Below are positions 21,136 to 32,285 of a DNA stretch of 64,000 nt, one piece after another. The DNA is taken from positions 25,003 through 89,002 of the forward strand of contig JASANE010003955.1 in NCBI GenBank assembly GCA_030248225.1, in the 5' to 3' direction. The position numbers and the translations under genes are program-made. Positions within the stretch are counted from its first letter, which is position 1. The number at the start of each line of letters is the position of its first letter. Under the pieces are notes generated by a model, which saw only the letters and a list, made by a program, of their open reading frames with translations, did not search any database and was not told where the DNA came from. This stretch comes from Trileptium ribeirensis. Its lineage: Eukaryota; Nematoda; Enoplea; Enoplida; Thoracostomopsidae.

Positions 21136-21382
21136 TATTTGGGATCGAAATTTTTGAAAACCGGGAATTTCGGAAACTGGGGGTTCGAGAAAATGGGAAT
21201 CCGCAAAATTTGAGAATCAATTGTTACCATTTAATAGTGTGTGAAAACTTTGTCTACGGTGCCAAAAGTAAGCCACTGGTACAAGGGACAAGCATTTGCT
21301 ATAAAATCTCCATTGAACCGACCGATTCTATATTTTAACCCTTTATTGTAAGTACAATCTCGAGCCTGGGTCGTTTCCCTTC
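21136..21382. other. Intergenic, nothing recognised
   Basis: Short spacer between the hAT element and the first GGCCCAT-type TIR element. No feature seen. Confidence 0.5.
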
Positions 21383-21390
21383 GAACCTAG

Positions 21391-21603
21391 GGCCCGTGTC
21401 ACCTTTAGGGGACGAACGTTATAACGTTAGAAAAAGAACAGCTTAGAGCGGGGGGTTCGGAGGACGGCAGCCCCCCGACTTAGGTTTAGGCTTAGTACAT
21501 GGATCAGATAGGGACCATAGCTTAGGCTAAGACTAAGGCGGCTTAGTATATCGAGAACGGCATGGCATGCATTTCACTTCCGCCCCTAAAGGTTACCTTG
21601 GCC
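21391..21603. mobile_element. Short TIR element (GGCCCRTG family), copy 1
   Basis: 213 bp. Inverted ends are GGGCCCGTGTCACCTTTAGG and CCTAAAGGTTACCTTGGCC. The core has CGTTATAACG and a TTAGGCTAAGACTAAGG palindromic motif. Flanks GAACCTAG (21383-21390) and AAACCTAG (21604-21611) match at 7 of 8 positions, a possible target-site duplication. Related copies are at 22177 and 28439, all in the same orientation. Confidence 0.75.
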
Positions 21604-22176
21604 AAACCTAGTACGCTGGCAATTGCGTTATTTAGAAACTGTTGCTCGCTTCCTTTAACGCACCTTGCAAAGCGAGCGAACAAAGCAAGTGAAAATATAA
21701 TAGTATTAAACGCAACATTTCTCCCTTTATAGGTTTTATTTCACATTTACTTAAATCTAAGACTTTCTTGTTTACCAAATGTCTCATTTCTTAAATTTTC
21801 TTGTTTTCGGCGTTTTAAGATTTCTCATATCCCAAGTTATTAGTCTTGGTAGTTTTCGGCGTTTTAAGATATCTAATTTCCTGTATTATGAGTCTTCAGT
21901 TGGTTTACGAAAACTGGGAACCAGAGAAATGCAGAAGCATACAACGTAGGAAACATTTGAAATGGGAATCTCGGGAAGTGAAAAGCTATTGACAACCACG
22001 AAGTTCGGAAAATATAAAACGGTTTGTTTACATGTTACGAATCAAAATCTAGCCTCGTAAGATTGAGGTACTACATATCACATTTCTTGGCACTGTTTTA
22101 TAGTTAAAATCAGATTATATAGAGCACATGCTGATTTCATACTGACAGTCAAAGTTTCTAACTGCATTCAAGCCTC

Positions 22177-22392
22177 GGACCAGGTAACCCTGAGGGGCGG
22201 TACATTATAACGGTAGAAAAAAAGCACCTTCTAGAAGGGTTTCGGAGACGGCAGCCCGCGACTTTAAGTTTAGGTTTAGTGCATGTCTCATATAAGGAAC
22301 TTAGCTTAGGCTAAGACTAAGGCTTAGTATATCAGGCTAAGGCTATATGTTAAGGCCTGCATTTAATTCCGCGCATCAGGGTTACTTGGGCC
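22177..22392. mobile_element. Short TIR element (GGCCCRTG family), copy 2
   Basis: 216 bp, diverged. Ends are GGACCAGGTAACCCTGAGG and CATCAGGGTTACTTGGGCC. It shares the CATTATAACGGTAGAAAAA block and the AGCTTAGGCTAAGACTAAGG core with the other copies. No clear target-site duplication. Confidence 0.75.
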
Positions 22393-23165
22393 GAACGCTC
22401 CGTGTCTGTAGAGTTCCGAGTGTTTTATAAACAAAGGGTTATGTCAGTACATCACGGTACCATCCGAACATGAACAATCGTTGTGCTGATAAATATTATA
22501 TATACAATGTGACAGTACTGCCGTAATAGCCCCGTATCGTCGTTACTGACCAGACTGTCATAAACGGTTCGATTGTCGTAATTACATTAGACACGAGAGG
22601 GGGGCGCAGACCTCAGGCGATAACCTCCGCATGAGCATGTAGGAGTCACACCTATTAGTGAAGTCTCAACAATCATTGAAATATGGTGAGTTTTAAACTG
22701 CGATATCTCCATAAGCAAGCACTAAAAATATATGATTTAAATTTCTAGACGGCTATATTACAAACGAAACATTTGTTAGTCATTTTGGGCTACCTATATT
22801 TTGGCTCAACATGTACAATAGTTTTAGCTACAACGAACAAACTGACCAGATTGAGTAGCAGTGTATATTATGTAGTATGCCATGCTATCAAACGCACGGA
22901 CAACAATGTGCCTAAAGTTCCCCTTATAACAGAAACGATGGTTAAAAACTGATCCTGACAACGCAGAAAATCCATAGTATATACAGTCAACCTGAGGCAA
23001 CATTTAAAGTTGAAAGATAAAAATTTAACCAAAGACAGACTGGCGAATAAAATTGCGCCAAACATCCAAAGCAAGCATACGATGAAGCAACGGTTACTGT
23101 GAATCACCACATTGCCCACGACCTTCAACAGCGTCGAGCTGTTGAACAAGACATGCCCTTATATT
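22393..23165. other. Intergenic, nothing recognised
   Basis: Mixed-composition sequence between the TIR element and the MULE remnant. No recognisable coding similarity. Confidence 0.45.
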
Positions 23166-23169
23166 CAAA

Positions 23170-24260
23170 CATGTGAGGACGTCATTTTACTCTGCTTACA
23201 ATCGCTGCTATCCTATTATTCGTTCCGTTAGTGAAATCCCCCACAATTTAAAAGGGTCAGGTTTAGGAACAAATATAACAGCTCCGAACAATCCAATATG
23301 TGACCAGAACTATGTTGTTTATGCTCAGTTACCTTCTTCATTTTGTCATATGAGCAAGATCAGCGTTTTGCACGGCTCATTCCACTGGGTTGCTGAAGGT
23401 ATGCTTGCATATATATACATAATTGCCCTCAAGAAGTTTCATTCGCTCTAACGTGGTATACCGTTTTGTGTGATGTGAATCGAGTCTTGTATATAATTCA
23501 TGCACTAATACCGACTCGTTTGCGTACAAGCTATGAAAATCTTCAACAAAATACGCCACTGCCTTGTGCAATATTTCGGGAATGTTTGGTCACTGACTTG
23601 CTGATACTTCGACTTTGAAGTTTCAGGAATTACAGCCTTTCGAGAAATGTTTCTTGAAGCGGATGCTAAAAATTATGTCTTCCACTGCTCTCAAGCACTG
23701 ATGTCAAATATAGCTTCAAAGGGATTTTAATTCAAAACCTGTTTATGAACGCAGTCAAAACGGGATTGTAACAGCCCTATATTCTGTATTCGCCCTTAGT
23801 TGTCACATGGATACATCGAATCATTGCAATGTCGCTCTTGCTACCAGACGAGCTTATTCCATCCTGGAATCTTGCATTAAAGAAGTCGCCGCGAACAAGC
23901 TCAGACGATGACGATAACAAACTTGATTTATTATCTTCTAACATAGATCAGCGGTGGTTCTGCAATCATAGATGCTTGAACTCACGGCCCACTGTAGCAA
24001 TGATGGTTCGCGCAGTAACAATCGTGAGGAAGGGTGCAACAATCTTTAGTAGCAAAGCTGACCGTCAACATCCTTGCCTCACCGTATTTCTCGTAAATTT
24101 TGAAGATGCACTTTATTCTATTCAAGTAAGTTGTCTCAAACTCAGAAATGGAGTGCTACCAAATCCGCGGCTACAGAAGTATATTGACAATAACAACATT
24201 CACGGTGCTAAGGGACTACTTGACGTACAGCCGTTCTTGGTGCAAATAAAATACAACACA
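23170..24260 (+). pseudogene. Mutator-like (MULE) transposase remnant
   Basis: Fragments in more than one frame keep MULE order. VVYAQLPSSFCHMSKISVLH then GSFHWVAEGMLAYIYII (23308-23430) resemble the FAT...L.....(A)DGTFK..P..F.QLYTIH block. ITAFREMFLEADAKNYVFHC then SQALMSNIASKGF (23627-23730) resembles A....FP.A...GC.FHF.QAL.R.I...GL. RQHPCLTVFLVNFEDALY then RNGVLPNPRLQKYI (24065-24187) resembles HP.IW.FI..L..E......L..G..P..R..KY. Stops and frameshifts between blocks show decay. Clade assignment is inference from motif order. Confidence 0.6.
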
Positions 24261-24439
24261 ACTTCTCATATCGTGAATCGAAGATTTTCACCTAACTGTG
24301 AAAAAGAATGGTTTGCGCGGCGGGATAAATTAACAATTTTAAGGAGACAAGTGAACCGCAAATTTTTAGCCAACGAAACATTAGTATTGTGAATTTTGAC
24401 ATGAGTAAATCTGCTTTCGCGACACATGATTACGATTGT

Positions 24440-24655
24440 GTAAGAGTAGGTGGTGGAGCATGAGTACAGGTGCCACATGAGTATCAGTGCCATTAAAGTA
24501 ATGTGTGAATGGCACACGAGTACTAGTCCCACATGAGTATCAGTGTTACATTAAGTACTGAATGCCGTCTATATCACCGCAGGTGCCACATAACACATAA
24601 GTGCTAGTGCCGCATGAGTACAGGTGCTACATGAGTACTGGTGCTACATTTGTAC
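24440..24655. repeat. Degenerate short tandem repeat, unit about 16-18 bp
   Basis: Repeated ACATGAGTA(C/T)(C/A)(A/G)GTGC-like words, about ten imperfect copies, with one interruption near 24555-24585. Confidence 0.7.
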
Positions 24656-24660
24656 AGAGC

Positions 24661-26465
24661 CGCTAATCATAGGCTGATTTCGCATAGCTTGCTATTCGAC
24701 GTTTTCGCAGGTCGACTTAGCATCAAAGAAGTCAAAAATTAATAACGACCCTGTTGGTTAGCTTGTATTTACACACTGTATATTAATTCCAAAAGCCCGT
24801 AGTACACAGTATTAAGAGATAAACTGAAAACAATATCACAGCTTTTAGGGCTTTGACAATGAAAAATATTTCAAACTGAGAGACGTCAGGGACATTGTTT
24901 CCCTTATTGGCCAATTTCTATATCATTCGTCAGGTTGTGCAATAAATTAAATGTGTTAATATTTTGGATGCTTTATTATTGCTTCCGTTAACGTCCACTT
25001 CAGAGTGACACTAAATATATAATGTTGGAATATTTTTTAGACTCGGTTAGTGTCCTCGAACCCCCATCAGACATGGCGCCCGAACTACCACGAGTGACTG
25101 TCATAAATTTCTGTGCTTCGCTTGACGCGCAGGAAATTTCCTGTGATAGAAGTCTAAAAGATAAAACCAATCTGTATTATATTCTGTATTACATCACGTC
25201 CATATACTGTATATAAACATATGATCACAGATGGACAAACGAGGGTAATCGGGTGCATTCCAATAACTATTAGTTTTCTTAACAAAATTTGTTGCAGAGT
25301 TTGTATAGGATAGCCGAGCACAATGGCGTATCCAGGATTTTTGATTGGGGGGAGGGGGGGCGGATCGGATATATCCTGCAACATTTCGTAGCTATTGTTT
25401 AACGCCATTTGTCGCAGATATAATACGAGGTAGTTGCTACCACTGAGTTCCGAGGTGCGGGTTTTGCCCACAGTGGGTATATATCATATGTGTAGACTGT
25501 ATCGTGCTGTACCATGCTAGAAATAACAGATAGAGCTTAGCTAGCTACCTTGCAGTTTTCGCAGCTAACACGATGTTGCTATTGAACACGCATTGTTTCC
25601 AAAAATACGTACGAGTGTAAACATTTTTGACTCCCGGTAACGCAGTTTTTGTTGAGGCAGAGGTCTCTCGCGCAGCTTTGAAAACGTCGGAGGAAGTTTA
25701 CTTTCCGAAAGGCTTGTTTTATTTATATGTTTTTCTATTTTCGCGTACCAAACGCTTGGTGTATAGCGACTGATTACATACTGGATACATGGCCAAAAGT
25801 ATTATTGCTGCCGCTCAGTAGTATAGAGTGCCAGTTTTTCCACGGCAATTCCGGAGCATTCGGAGGATTCTATGAGTAACATATTATGTTGATAATTGGT
25901 TTATTGATAAGTATTATACATATATATATATATATACGTATATATAGTATATTTTCAAAAGAAATTATCTAATAATGTGTATTCCAGCCACTATGAGCGA
26001 GAAGTTACCTATTGATAATCATTTTTGGAAAGTGTTATGCATTCCTGATTCAGTGAAATATTTCACAAACAACAACAATGATTATTTACCACACAAGCCA
26101 GCCATATGACGCAAGCACTGTTACATGCATGCCTTCCACCACATTGTAAAATGATTTAGACCTACGTAGTTTTGCCAAAGCCAGTTGCAGAATTTTTTCT
26201 AACGAGCCGTATGTGCTAAAACTTTAACATCCAATTCGAATTTGTTTTTTAACAGGGCGATTTGATGATTTACGGCAAGAATATTTTAAGAGCTTTAACA
26301 TAAGCCGCTGTCATTTGTTCCGTTGTGTAACTGGTGTTACGGTGATCGGACTCAGACACTGTAGCAGTTTGGTTATTTGGGCCTACGCAAGTGTTTCAGT
26401 TTGGGGTTAGCTGGAACATTCATCTTGGATGCCAATATTGCCCAGTGTCGCCGGATATGACACTG
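24661..26465. other. Intergenic, no gene recognised
   Basis: It contains a TA microsatellite (25917-25948). One sequence resembles a single end of the CAAGGGCGTA hAT MITE (25321-25365: CAATGGCGTATCCAGGATTT followed by a G run), but no matching second end was found. Confidence 0.5.
25917..25948. repeat. TA microsatellite
   Basis: Alternating TA tract with small interruptions (TACGTATATATAG). Confidence 0.8.
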
Positions 26466-26470
26466 CCCTT

Positions 26471-27680
26471 TTACATTCGTCTGGGAACACTTGAAACAAA
26501 GTGCCTGGCGTGGTTTTTCACGATATATCGCTTTGTTTCAAAAGTAAAATTCAGCTGAATGAAGCTTTTAAGGAATTGTTCCGGTGTTAAAGCTTTGTAG
26601 TAGCTTTTTCGCAGAAGAAAAGGAAACAGTGCCTTGCTAAGAGGATCTTGGCGACGCGATTCTCGTATGAGTTCCTCGGTCACTAACTCCCGCTCCGATT
26701 TTGCTGCTGTAATGACAATTAAATCCATATGCTGCAAAACATGAGTTGCATGACCAGGATGCAAAGAAGATGAACTTCATGCTGCTTAGCCTTACAGATG
26801 TACGACTTCTACTATATCAGAACAAATGGCCGTGAAAGATAGTATAAATAGTCGGGAAAACCAGTCGTAAAAGGGAACTATATTAAACACCCGTTATTTG
26901 AAAGGTTGTAAATTGTACAATCTGGCCCTTCTACCCATTCTTCAACATGTTTTTGCTGTATATATGCACAACATATGGTTGCAATCCCTAGCCTAAATCT
27001 GACCCACTTATGGGCACTGTAACCTGATTACGGCCGACGGTTGGCGTTATGACACTCGGATCATATATATAATCTTTTTTGTTTCCTTTGTAAATCCTGA
27101 AGTGATGTTTCATCGCAGTTCACAATTTGAGTGGATTTGACCGCGATGTTGAGTTTTTATACAAGCCACACTTGTAAAAGCAGGAACCACTCATCCAAAA
27201 CTGTCTCGTTTACGCACTGTGCCCTAGCAATTTGCAGAGGAGCCGGAATTTTTAGATTTTGCTGCTCCTAAGCTACATAAATCCGCTAAACCAATTGTCA
27301 TTGGGACGGTTGTCCCCAAAAGGTTCTATATAATTTTAAATATCTAAAATGTGTTTTCGAGTTGTTGCAAGTCCACGATCTGCCAACCATTCTATAGATG
27401 TCACTAGAACTCTTCTTTTGTCTGGCCTTATAACCCTTGCACGGCCGGCGCCGACCTTTGACACGTTCTTTCCACATTTTCGTCCACGAATTGTTGCCGC
27501 AGGTAAGCCAAACTGCTGTGCCACTTGAAACGATACCATTTTACCACGTTTAACGACATCACCTGCGCTTTCAAGCTGATGAACATTATAATTAATTCTA
27601 TTGCTCTTATTTATAAAATTTCGGACCATTTTAATTGAGTAATAATGTAACCAATAAGATCTAAAAATGTAATAAAACAT
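26471..27680 (-). pseudogene. Decayed pogo/Tigger-type DNA transposase
   Basis: Minus strand, N to C. A psq-type helix-turn-helix region spans 27600-27336 (RGKMVSFQVAQQFGLPAATI, then a GRARVIRPDKRRVLV block and IEWLADRGLATTRKHI). It matches the pogo pattern A...FG(I/V)P.STI...G...... LV.WI..LA.RG.P.T. After about 600 bp of stop-ridden sequence, 26764-26471 reads HPGHATHVLQHMDLIV, then FPFLLRKSYYKALTPEQFLK. This is the pogo catalytic-domain end (PP.TTH.LQPLDVGVF ... W..AL.PE.I..GF). The central catalytic region is shattered. Confidence 0.8.
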
Positions 27681-28438
27681 ACTAGCATCTTTATTTCATT
27701 CTTTTAATCATTTAAGGACAGATTTTAACAAAACTAGCCTTGTCTTCAAATTTACCCCTAATCGCGTATTCCACTTTCCCGCAGTTCAAATTATCCGACC
27801 TTAATTTCTTATTAATTACTCGCTGATAGCATGCTAGTGCAATAAGTTAAAGTTGACATGGGCCGTTCTTTCTAACTATGTGGGAATTACTTATCAGGTT
27901 TTAACCATATTGAGGACCTCTCATAGTTTCTAGAATAAAAAACATTCTGGTATTCGTCATTTTATCGCTTTTATTTCGTAAAACTTCAGTAGATTTTCGA
28001 TGTCCTAGTTGTGAGATTTGTTTCGTAATGTTTCCTCGAGATCGCATTTGTCACCCCATCAGGAATCACAGCTGCAAGCTAGAGCAGTACTATTTAAAGT
28101 CCTTTTAGCAAATTATTTGCACTTACTTTTCACTTATGTATTTTCACAATAATAACTGTGCAAGATCTACGCGTCCACCAAAAGTATTATATATATATGT
28201 CTGATTTTTCTGAAATTTTCGTTGAAAACCAGGACTCAGTTTTTGCCAATTCCGAATAAGGCCGTTACCCTATAGTTCTATACTAGCTACTCACACAGTA
28301 GGGTGGAAATGAGCGAGTGCGGCTAGTGTGCCCCGAGGACTATTTTAAAGTTGCAAATTGAGTTTAGTTTGCTGAGCCCTCATTGAATCACTCGAGCAAC
28401 AATACGACAACGCATTATTAATTATAGGAACCGTATTT
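27681..28438. other. Intergenic, nothing recognised
   Basis: AT-rich spacer. No coding similarity, tandem repeat or TIR pair seen. Confidence 0.45.
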
Positions 28439-28642
28439 GGCCCATGTCAACTTTAGGGGCCGGACGTTATAACGGTAGAAAAAAAGAACACCTTAGAGCG
28501 GGGGTTCGGGGGCGGCAGCCCCCCGACTTAGGCTTAGTACACGGCCCATATAGGGACCTTAGCTTAGGCTAAGACTAAGGCTTAGTATATCGAGAACGGT
28601 ATGGCATGCATTATACTTCGGCCCCTAAAGTTCGCATGGGCC
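28439..28642. mobile_element. Short TIR element (GGCCCRTG family), copy 3
   Basis: 204 bp. Best-preserved ends: GGCCCATGTCAACTTTAGGG and the inverse of GGCCCATGCGAACTTTAGGG, a 24-bp TIR with two mismatches. It shares the GGACGTTATAACGGTAGAAA, GGCAGCCCCCCGACTTAGG and AGCTTAGGCTAAGACTAAGG blocks with copies at 21391 and 22177. No convincing target-site duplication. Confidence 0.8.
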
Positions 28643-30600
28643 GAAATTTTTATCACATGTCAAAGCGGTAAAAGCTTTATTTCTTTGTCCAAGCAAAAAA
28701 TATGAAGTTTTTAATTTATAAATTACAAGTTTTTAACTAAATTGATAATAATAAACTGTCAATTTTTAACATTGCATGGCACTAGCGTTTGTCTTATTTG
28801 ATAAATATAATGATCGCAAATTTTAGCATATTTTTCCTCCAACAACGTCTTATATTGTTACTGAGATACTAAATATAATACATCTAAACAATGAAACCAA
28901 CATGTTTACCGGATTAAATAACCCTATAAGCTCTATGAAATCCAACTATATACCATCAAGCAACGAATTTACTTTGCCAAAATTTTGAAAATTTGCATTC
29001 CTGCAGCTGTTTTAACATTGGGTAATAGCTCGAAAGTAGCTGCGCTAATAAGTAATGTTTCAACGTAAAAGCTTCAACTCAGCGGGTGGAGCAGTTTTTA
29101 CTATAATTAATACATCTTAAGGAACATTTCAAGGCCAACGAATAACAAGGGATGACAAACTCACGTCAAACGATAATATCAGAAAGCGTATCGCTTCACA
29201 ATGCGAGCATTCAAATGTATGACACCTATACGTAAAATAGTTAAAGGAATACAATTAGTTCTCAACTCATATTAATGACAGCTGTTAATAATTTAAAGCC
29301 CAATTCTGGGTCTTAGTTACAATACGAACTGCAACTACAACTGAGCCACAATATATTAAAAACACCGACCCGTCAATTTTACAATCTGTGCCTCAATATA
29401 TACCGGACGCACATATATTTGAAGAACACAGTTAGGCAATCAGCAGGATAGCACATTCTGTTTTGTTAGGCAACAGGAAGTGTTAATACAAATCACACGT
29501 TATGTTCTTAACTCATAAAATGACAATTGTTAATAATTCAAAGCCCAATTCCGCGTTTCATTTACATTACGTTCCGCGCTGCATTTGAGCGATAAGTTGG
29601 AAAATTCTGAGTAATCCATTTAATCGAACAACACATTGTAGAAACTAGATTAAATATATACACTACTTCGCTACGAAGAACAAGAGGTGAGCACTAAGAG
29701 TTTAACAAAACGTCAAGGATCACAAATTCAGTTTTATCGGCGATCTCGTTTTGATAAACATATCCATCGGACCTTTGTTTCGGGATGTTCTAAAACAAAC
29801 AACTAAAAGATTGAAAGGAATCCGTTCGACATACATATATTACATCAAGAGTTCATGATGGCACTGTTCAAGATAACCTCGTAAACACATGGTTTCAATA
29901 CTTATTAATTTTAGACACAGTATTCAAAATAATGAAACAAATTAGTGACGTGTATCGAATGAATTCTTGGATGGTCACAGCTATGTTCCGCGTTGCAGTT
30001 CAAGTCACCGGTATTAAGAAGAAAATCTTGTTGGTTGATGTTGGCTTTTTTGCTCCCAAATACTTTTATATATGTCCCAATCAAGTAGTGTCAATCTAGC
30101 TGCAATCATGGAATAGTATAAAGGTAAAAATTTGTTAGCTTATGTTTAATAGATTAACCGCAGACCGTAATTAATGTAGTTAATGTTTTGCAATTTGGAC
30201 AGTTACATCTGCAACTTAAATTATAGCCTTCCAGCTTTTCCAGTCGGCCAACCTAGCTGTCAACCACTTTGACCAAAAACCAACCAAGCCGATGCAACGT
30301 AAACTGAGTCTGACAAAACAACTAACCCCCGACAGCTGATATGATTATGGGAAAAATCGTAGCTTATAATTGCCTTTCGGCAAACACGTGAATGCAGAAC
30401 ATTTTTCGACTTCATCAAATCGCTTATGTAGTCTGGTGCAACTGACCGAGTTTCGAAATTTGGTTGTAACTTCTAAATCAGGTCGATTCTGATGACGTTA
30501 CGTATCTATGTATACATATGCAGATAATGACTTTCACTATCCATTCAAAAATCAACTTACCGACTAATGAAGGGTTACCGACTAATGTAGACATACGAAA
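28643..30600. other. Intergenic with a direct repeat, no gene recognised
   Basis: About 29255-29350 and 29498-29590 share an imperfect direct repeat (TTAATAATTTAAAGCCCAAT core, then TTACAATACG/TTACATTACG). A further TATGTTCCGCGTTGCAGTTC fragment is near 29982. Otherwise AT-rich. Confidence 0.55.
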
Positions 30601-30609
30601 AGTGTGTGA

Positions 30610-31170
30610 TCGTGTACCTCGTGCTTTACAGTGTCAAATCCGCTTCGTACAATGTAAACGACAAACTATTAAAATGGATTTGTAGCTTTTTCCAAAGAAA
30701 ACAGCTGGTTGGTGTTAACGGGCCATTTACTGTTGTTAATGGAGTCCCACAACGTACCGCCCGAGGACCAACTTTTTTCTCTGCATCAATGATATCGACG
30801 ATTACTGCAGTAGCAAGGCGCTTAGATTCGCCGACGATAACCAATCGTATTCAAGCAAAATATCTGGAACTAGACTCAACGGGCCTACGATCGCATTTAT
30901 ACAATATGGTGCAGCGTTTGGAATTGAGGTTAACACTACCAAGTATTTCAGCGTCATTTCGTCGCCGCGACGTATCGAAACCCAAACGCTTGGGTGAAAT
31001 TCATTTGCCGTTGAGCTGTTTGGGATATATTACTTTGGTGTTTAAGGCTCTTCGCAAAGCTATCGAAGAACAACACGCGTACAGTCATACAGGATACGGC
31101 GAATTCAGGTAGAAAACCGAACGCCTGATATTAATGTAATTGTTTGTTGTCGCAGACTGTAGGCGTTAAA
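30610..31170 (+). pseudogene. Decayed CR1-like reverse transcriptase fragment
   Basis: NVNDKLLKWICSFFQRKQLV, then GPFTVVNGVPQRTARGPTFF, frameshift, CINDIDDYCSSKALRFADDN (FADD catalytic motif), GIEVNTTKY. The order matches RT motifs B and C of CR1-type elements. At least two frameshifts or stops make it dead. It starts beyond the POLK stop codon and lies on the opposite strand. Confidence 0.8.
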
Positions 31171-31293
31171 GAATAAAATTATAATATAAATCAAGACCTC
31201 AAATTTTAAAAAACACCGCAACCAATTACTCAATACCGATATAAACATTTCAACAAACAATCATTTGAAGCAACAATTTAGCACTGGCATCAG

Positions 31294-32285
31294 TTAAAAA
31301 GCGACTAACCGCTTAGAACTTGATTTCAACGGTCGCCTGTCGTTTTCTTGCACGGTGTTTGATGCGCCGTCAATATAATCCAAGCTAGTGTTATCTTTAC
31401 TAATCACATCCCTTATAGTTGATCTCGACAAGCATGCATCGATATGATCATTTAAGGCTTTTAGGTCACCGGCTTCGAACCGCATGGATCTATTGCAAAC
31501 GGGACAAAAGTATCGTTCCGTAGCACCGCCGCCATGGCTTGCGCCCGATGAATTCTTTTCAAATTGGCACGGCTCATCGTTCGGCCCTATGAGCTTAGTC
31601 TCAGACTCCAGCAGCCCTTCAAGTGCGGCTGTATGACGTTTTATACCGTATTGAACGATAGGTGAGTCATTGTTCACACAGTCCGCGGATACTTGATCCC
31701 TTGACACGATTAGCTTATCCGTGCTCACTGGTTTGTCTTCCGAACAGACAGTATGCAAATCCTCACAATTTTTCAAATGACTCAAAGGATGTTTGCTCCG
31801 TTTCGTGGTCAAATACAAATTGTCTTGAGGGTCATGTTTGTGCTTACCAGCAGCAACGTCACCGCTGCTATTGTTCACTTCGGAATTTCTAATACAGTGC
31901 TTTCCAGTAGTTTTTTTAGAAATTATCATTTCATTATTGTTGTTGTTACAATCCCTATTAGTTATAATATGTTCAGGACATAAAACCAAGTTATCAGGCT
32001 GGGGTTTGGGCCAATCCGAACATGACGCTTGGCAATCTATCATATCATCAACAGGCTCCAAAGTCTGATCCAAATTATTAGCACCGCTACACGTATGTGC
32101 ATGACCCTGTGCTTTATATATTGTATCAAAACCATCTTTCGTCTGGGAGGCAGTCACAGAAGCAGAGTCAGCGACGCTATTTTCAGTATGCGGGTCATAA
32201 TCGAGCTTCGTTAAATATTGGGATAAAGTCGATTGCTGGTGGTCGACGACATTGCTGGAGCAGTGAAAACTCGACAGGCGCACCC
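31294..32285 (-). CDS. POLK: POLK exon 12 (last): end of little finger and UBZ4 finger
   Basis: Numbering assumes one unseen first exon. 992 nt ending in TAA at 31296-31294; acceptor TTGCAG at 32288-32286. It begins GVRLSSF, the conserved end of the little-finger domain. It continues through a long low-complexity tail with HQQSTLSQYL (possibly PIP-box-like, weak) to YFCPVCNRSMRFEAGDLKAL then NDHIDACLS, a C-x2-C...H-x3-C UBZ4 ubiquitin-binding finger. It ends KSSSKRLVAF. Vertebrate POLK usually has two UBZ fingers; only one is visible here. Confidence 0.92.

Noticed and set aside
25321..25365. Third CAAGGGCGTA-type hAT MITE
   Set aside because: Only one end (CAATGGCGTATCCAGG plus G run) is visible; no inverse end or 8-bp duplication was found.
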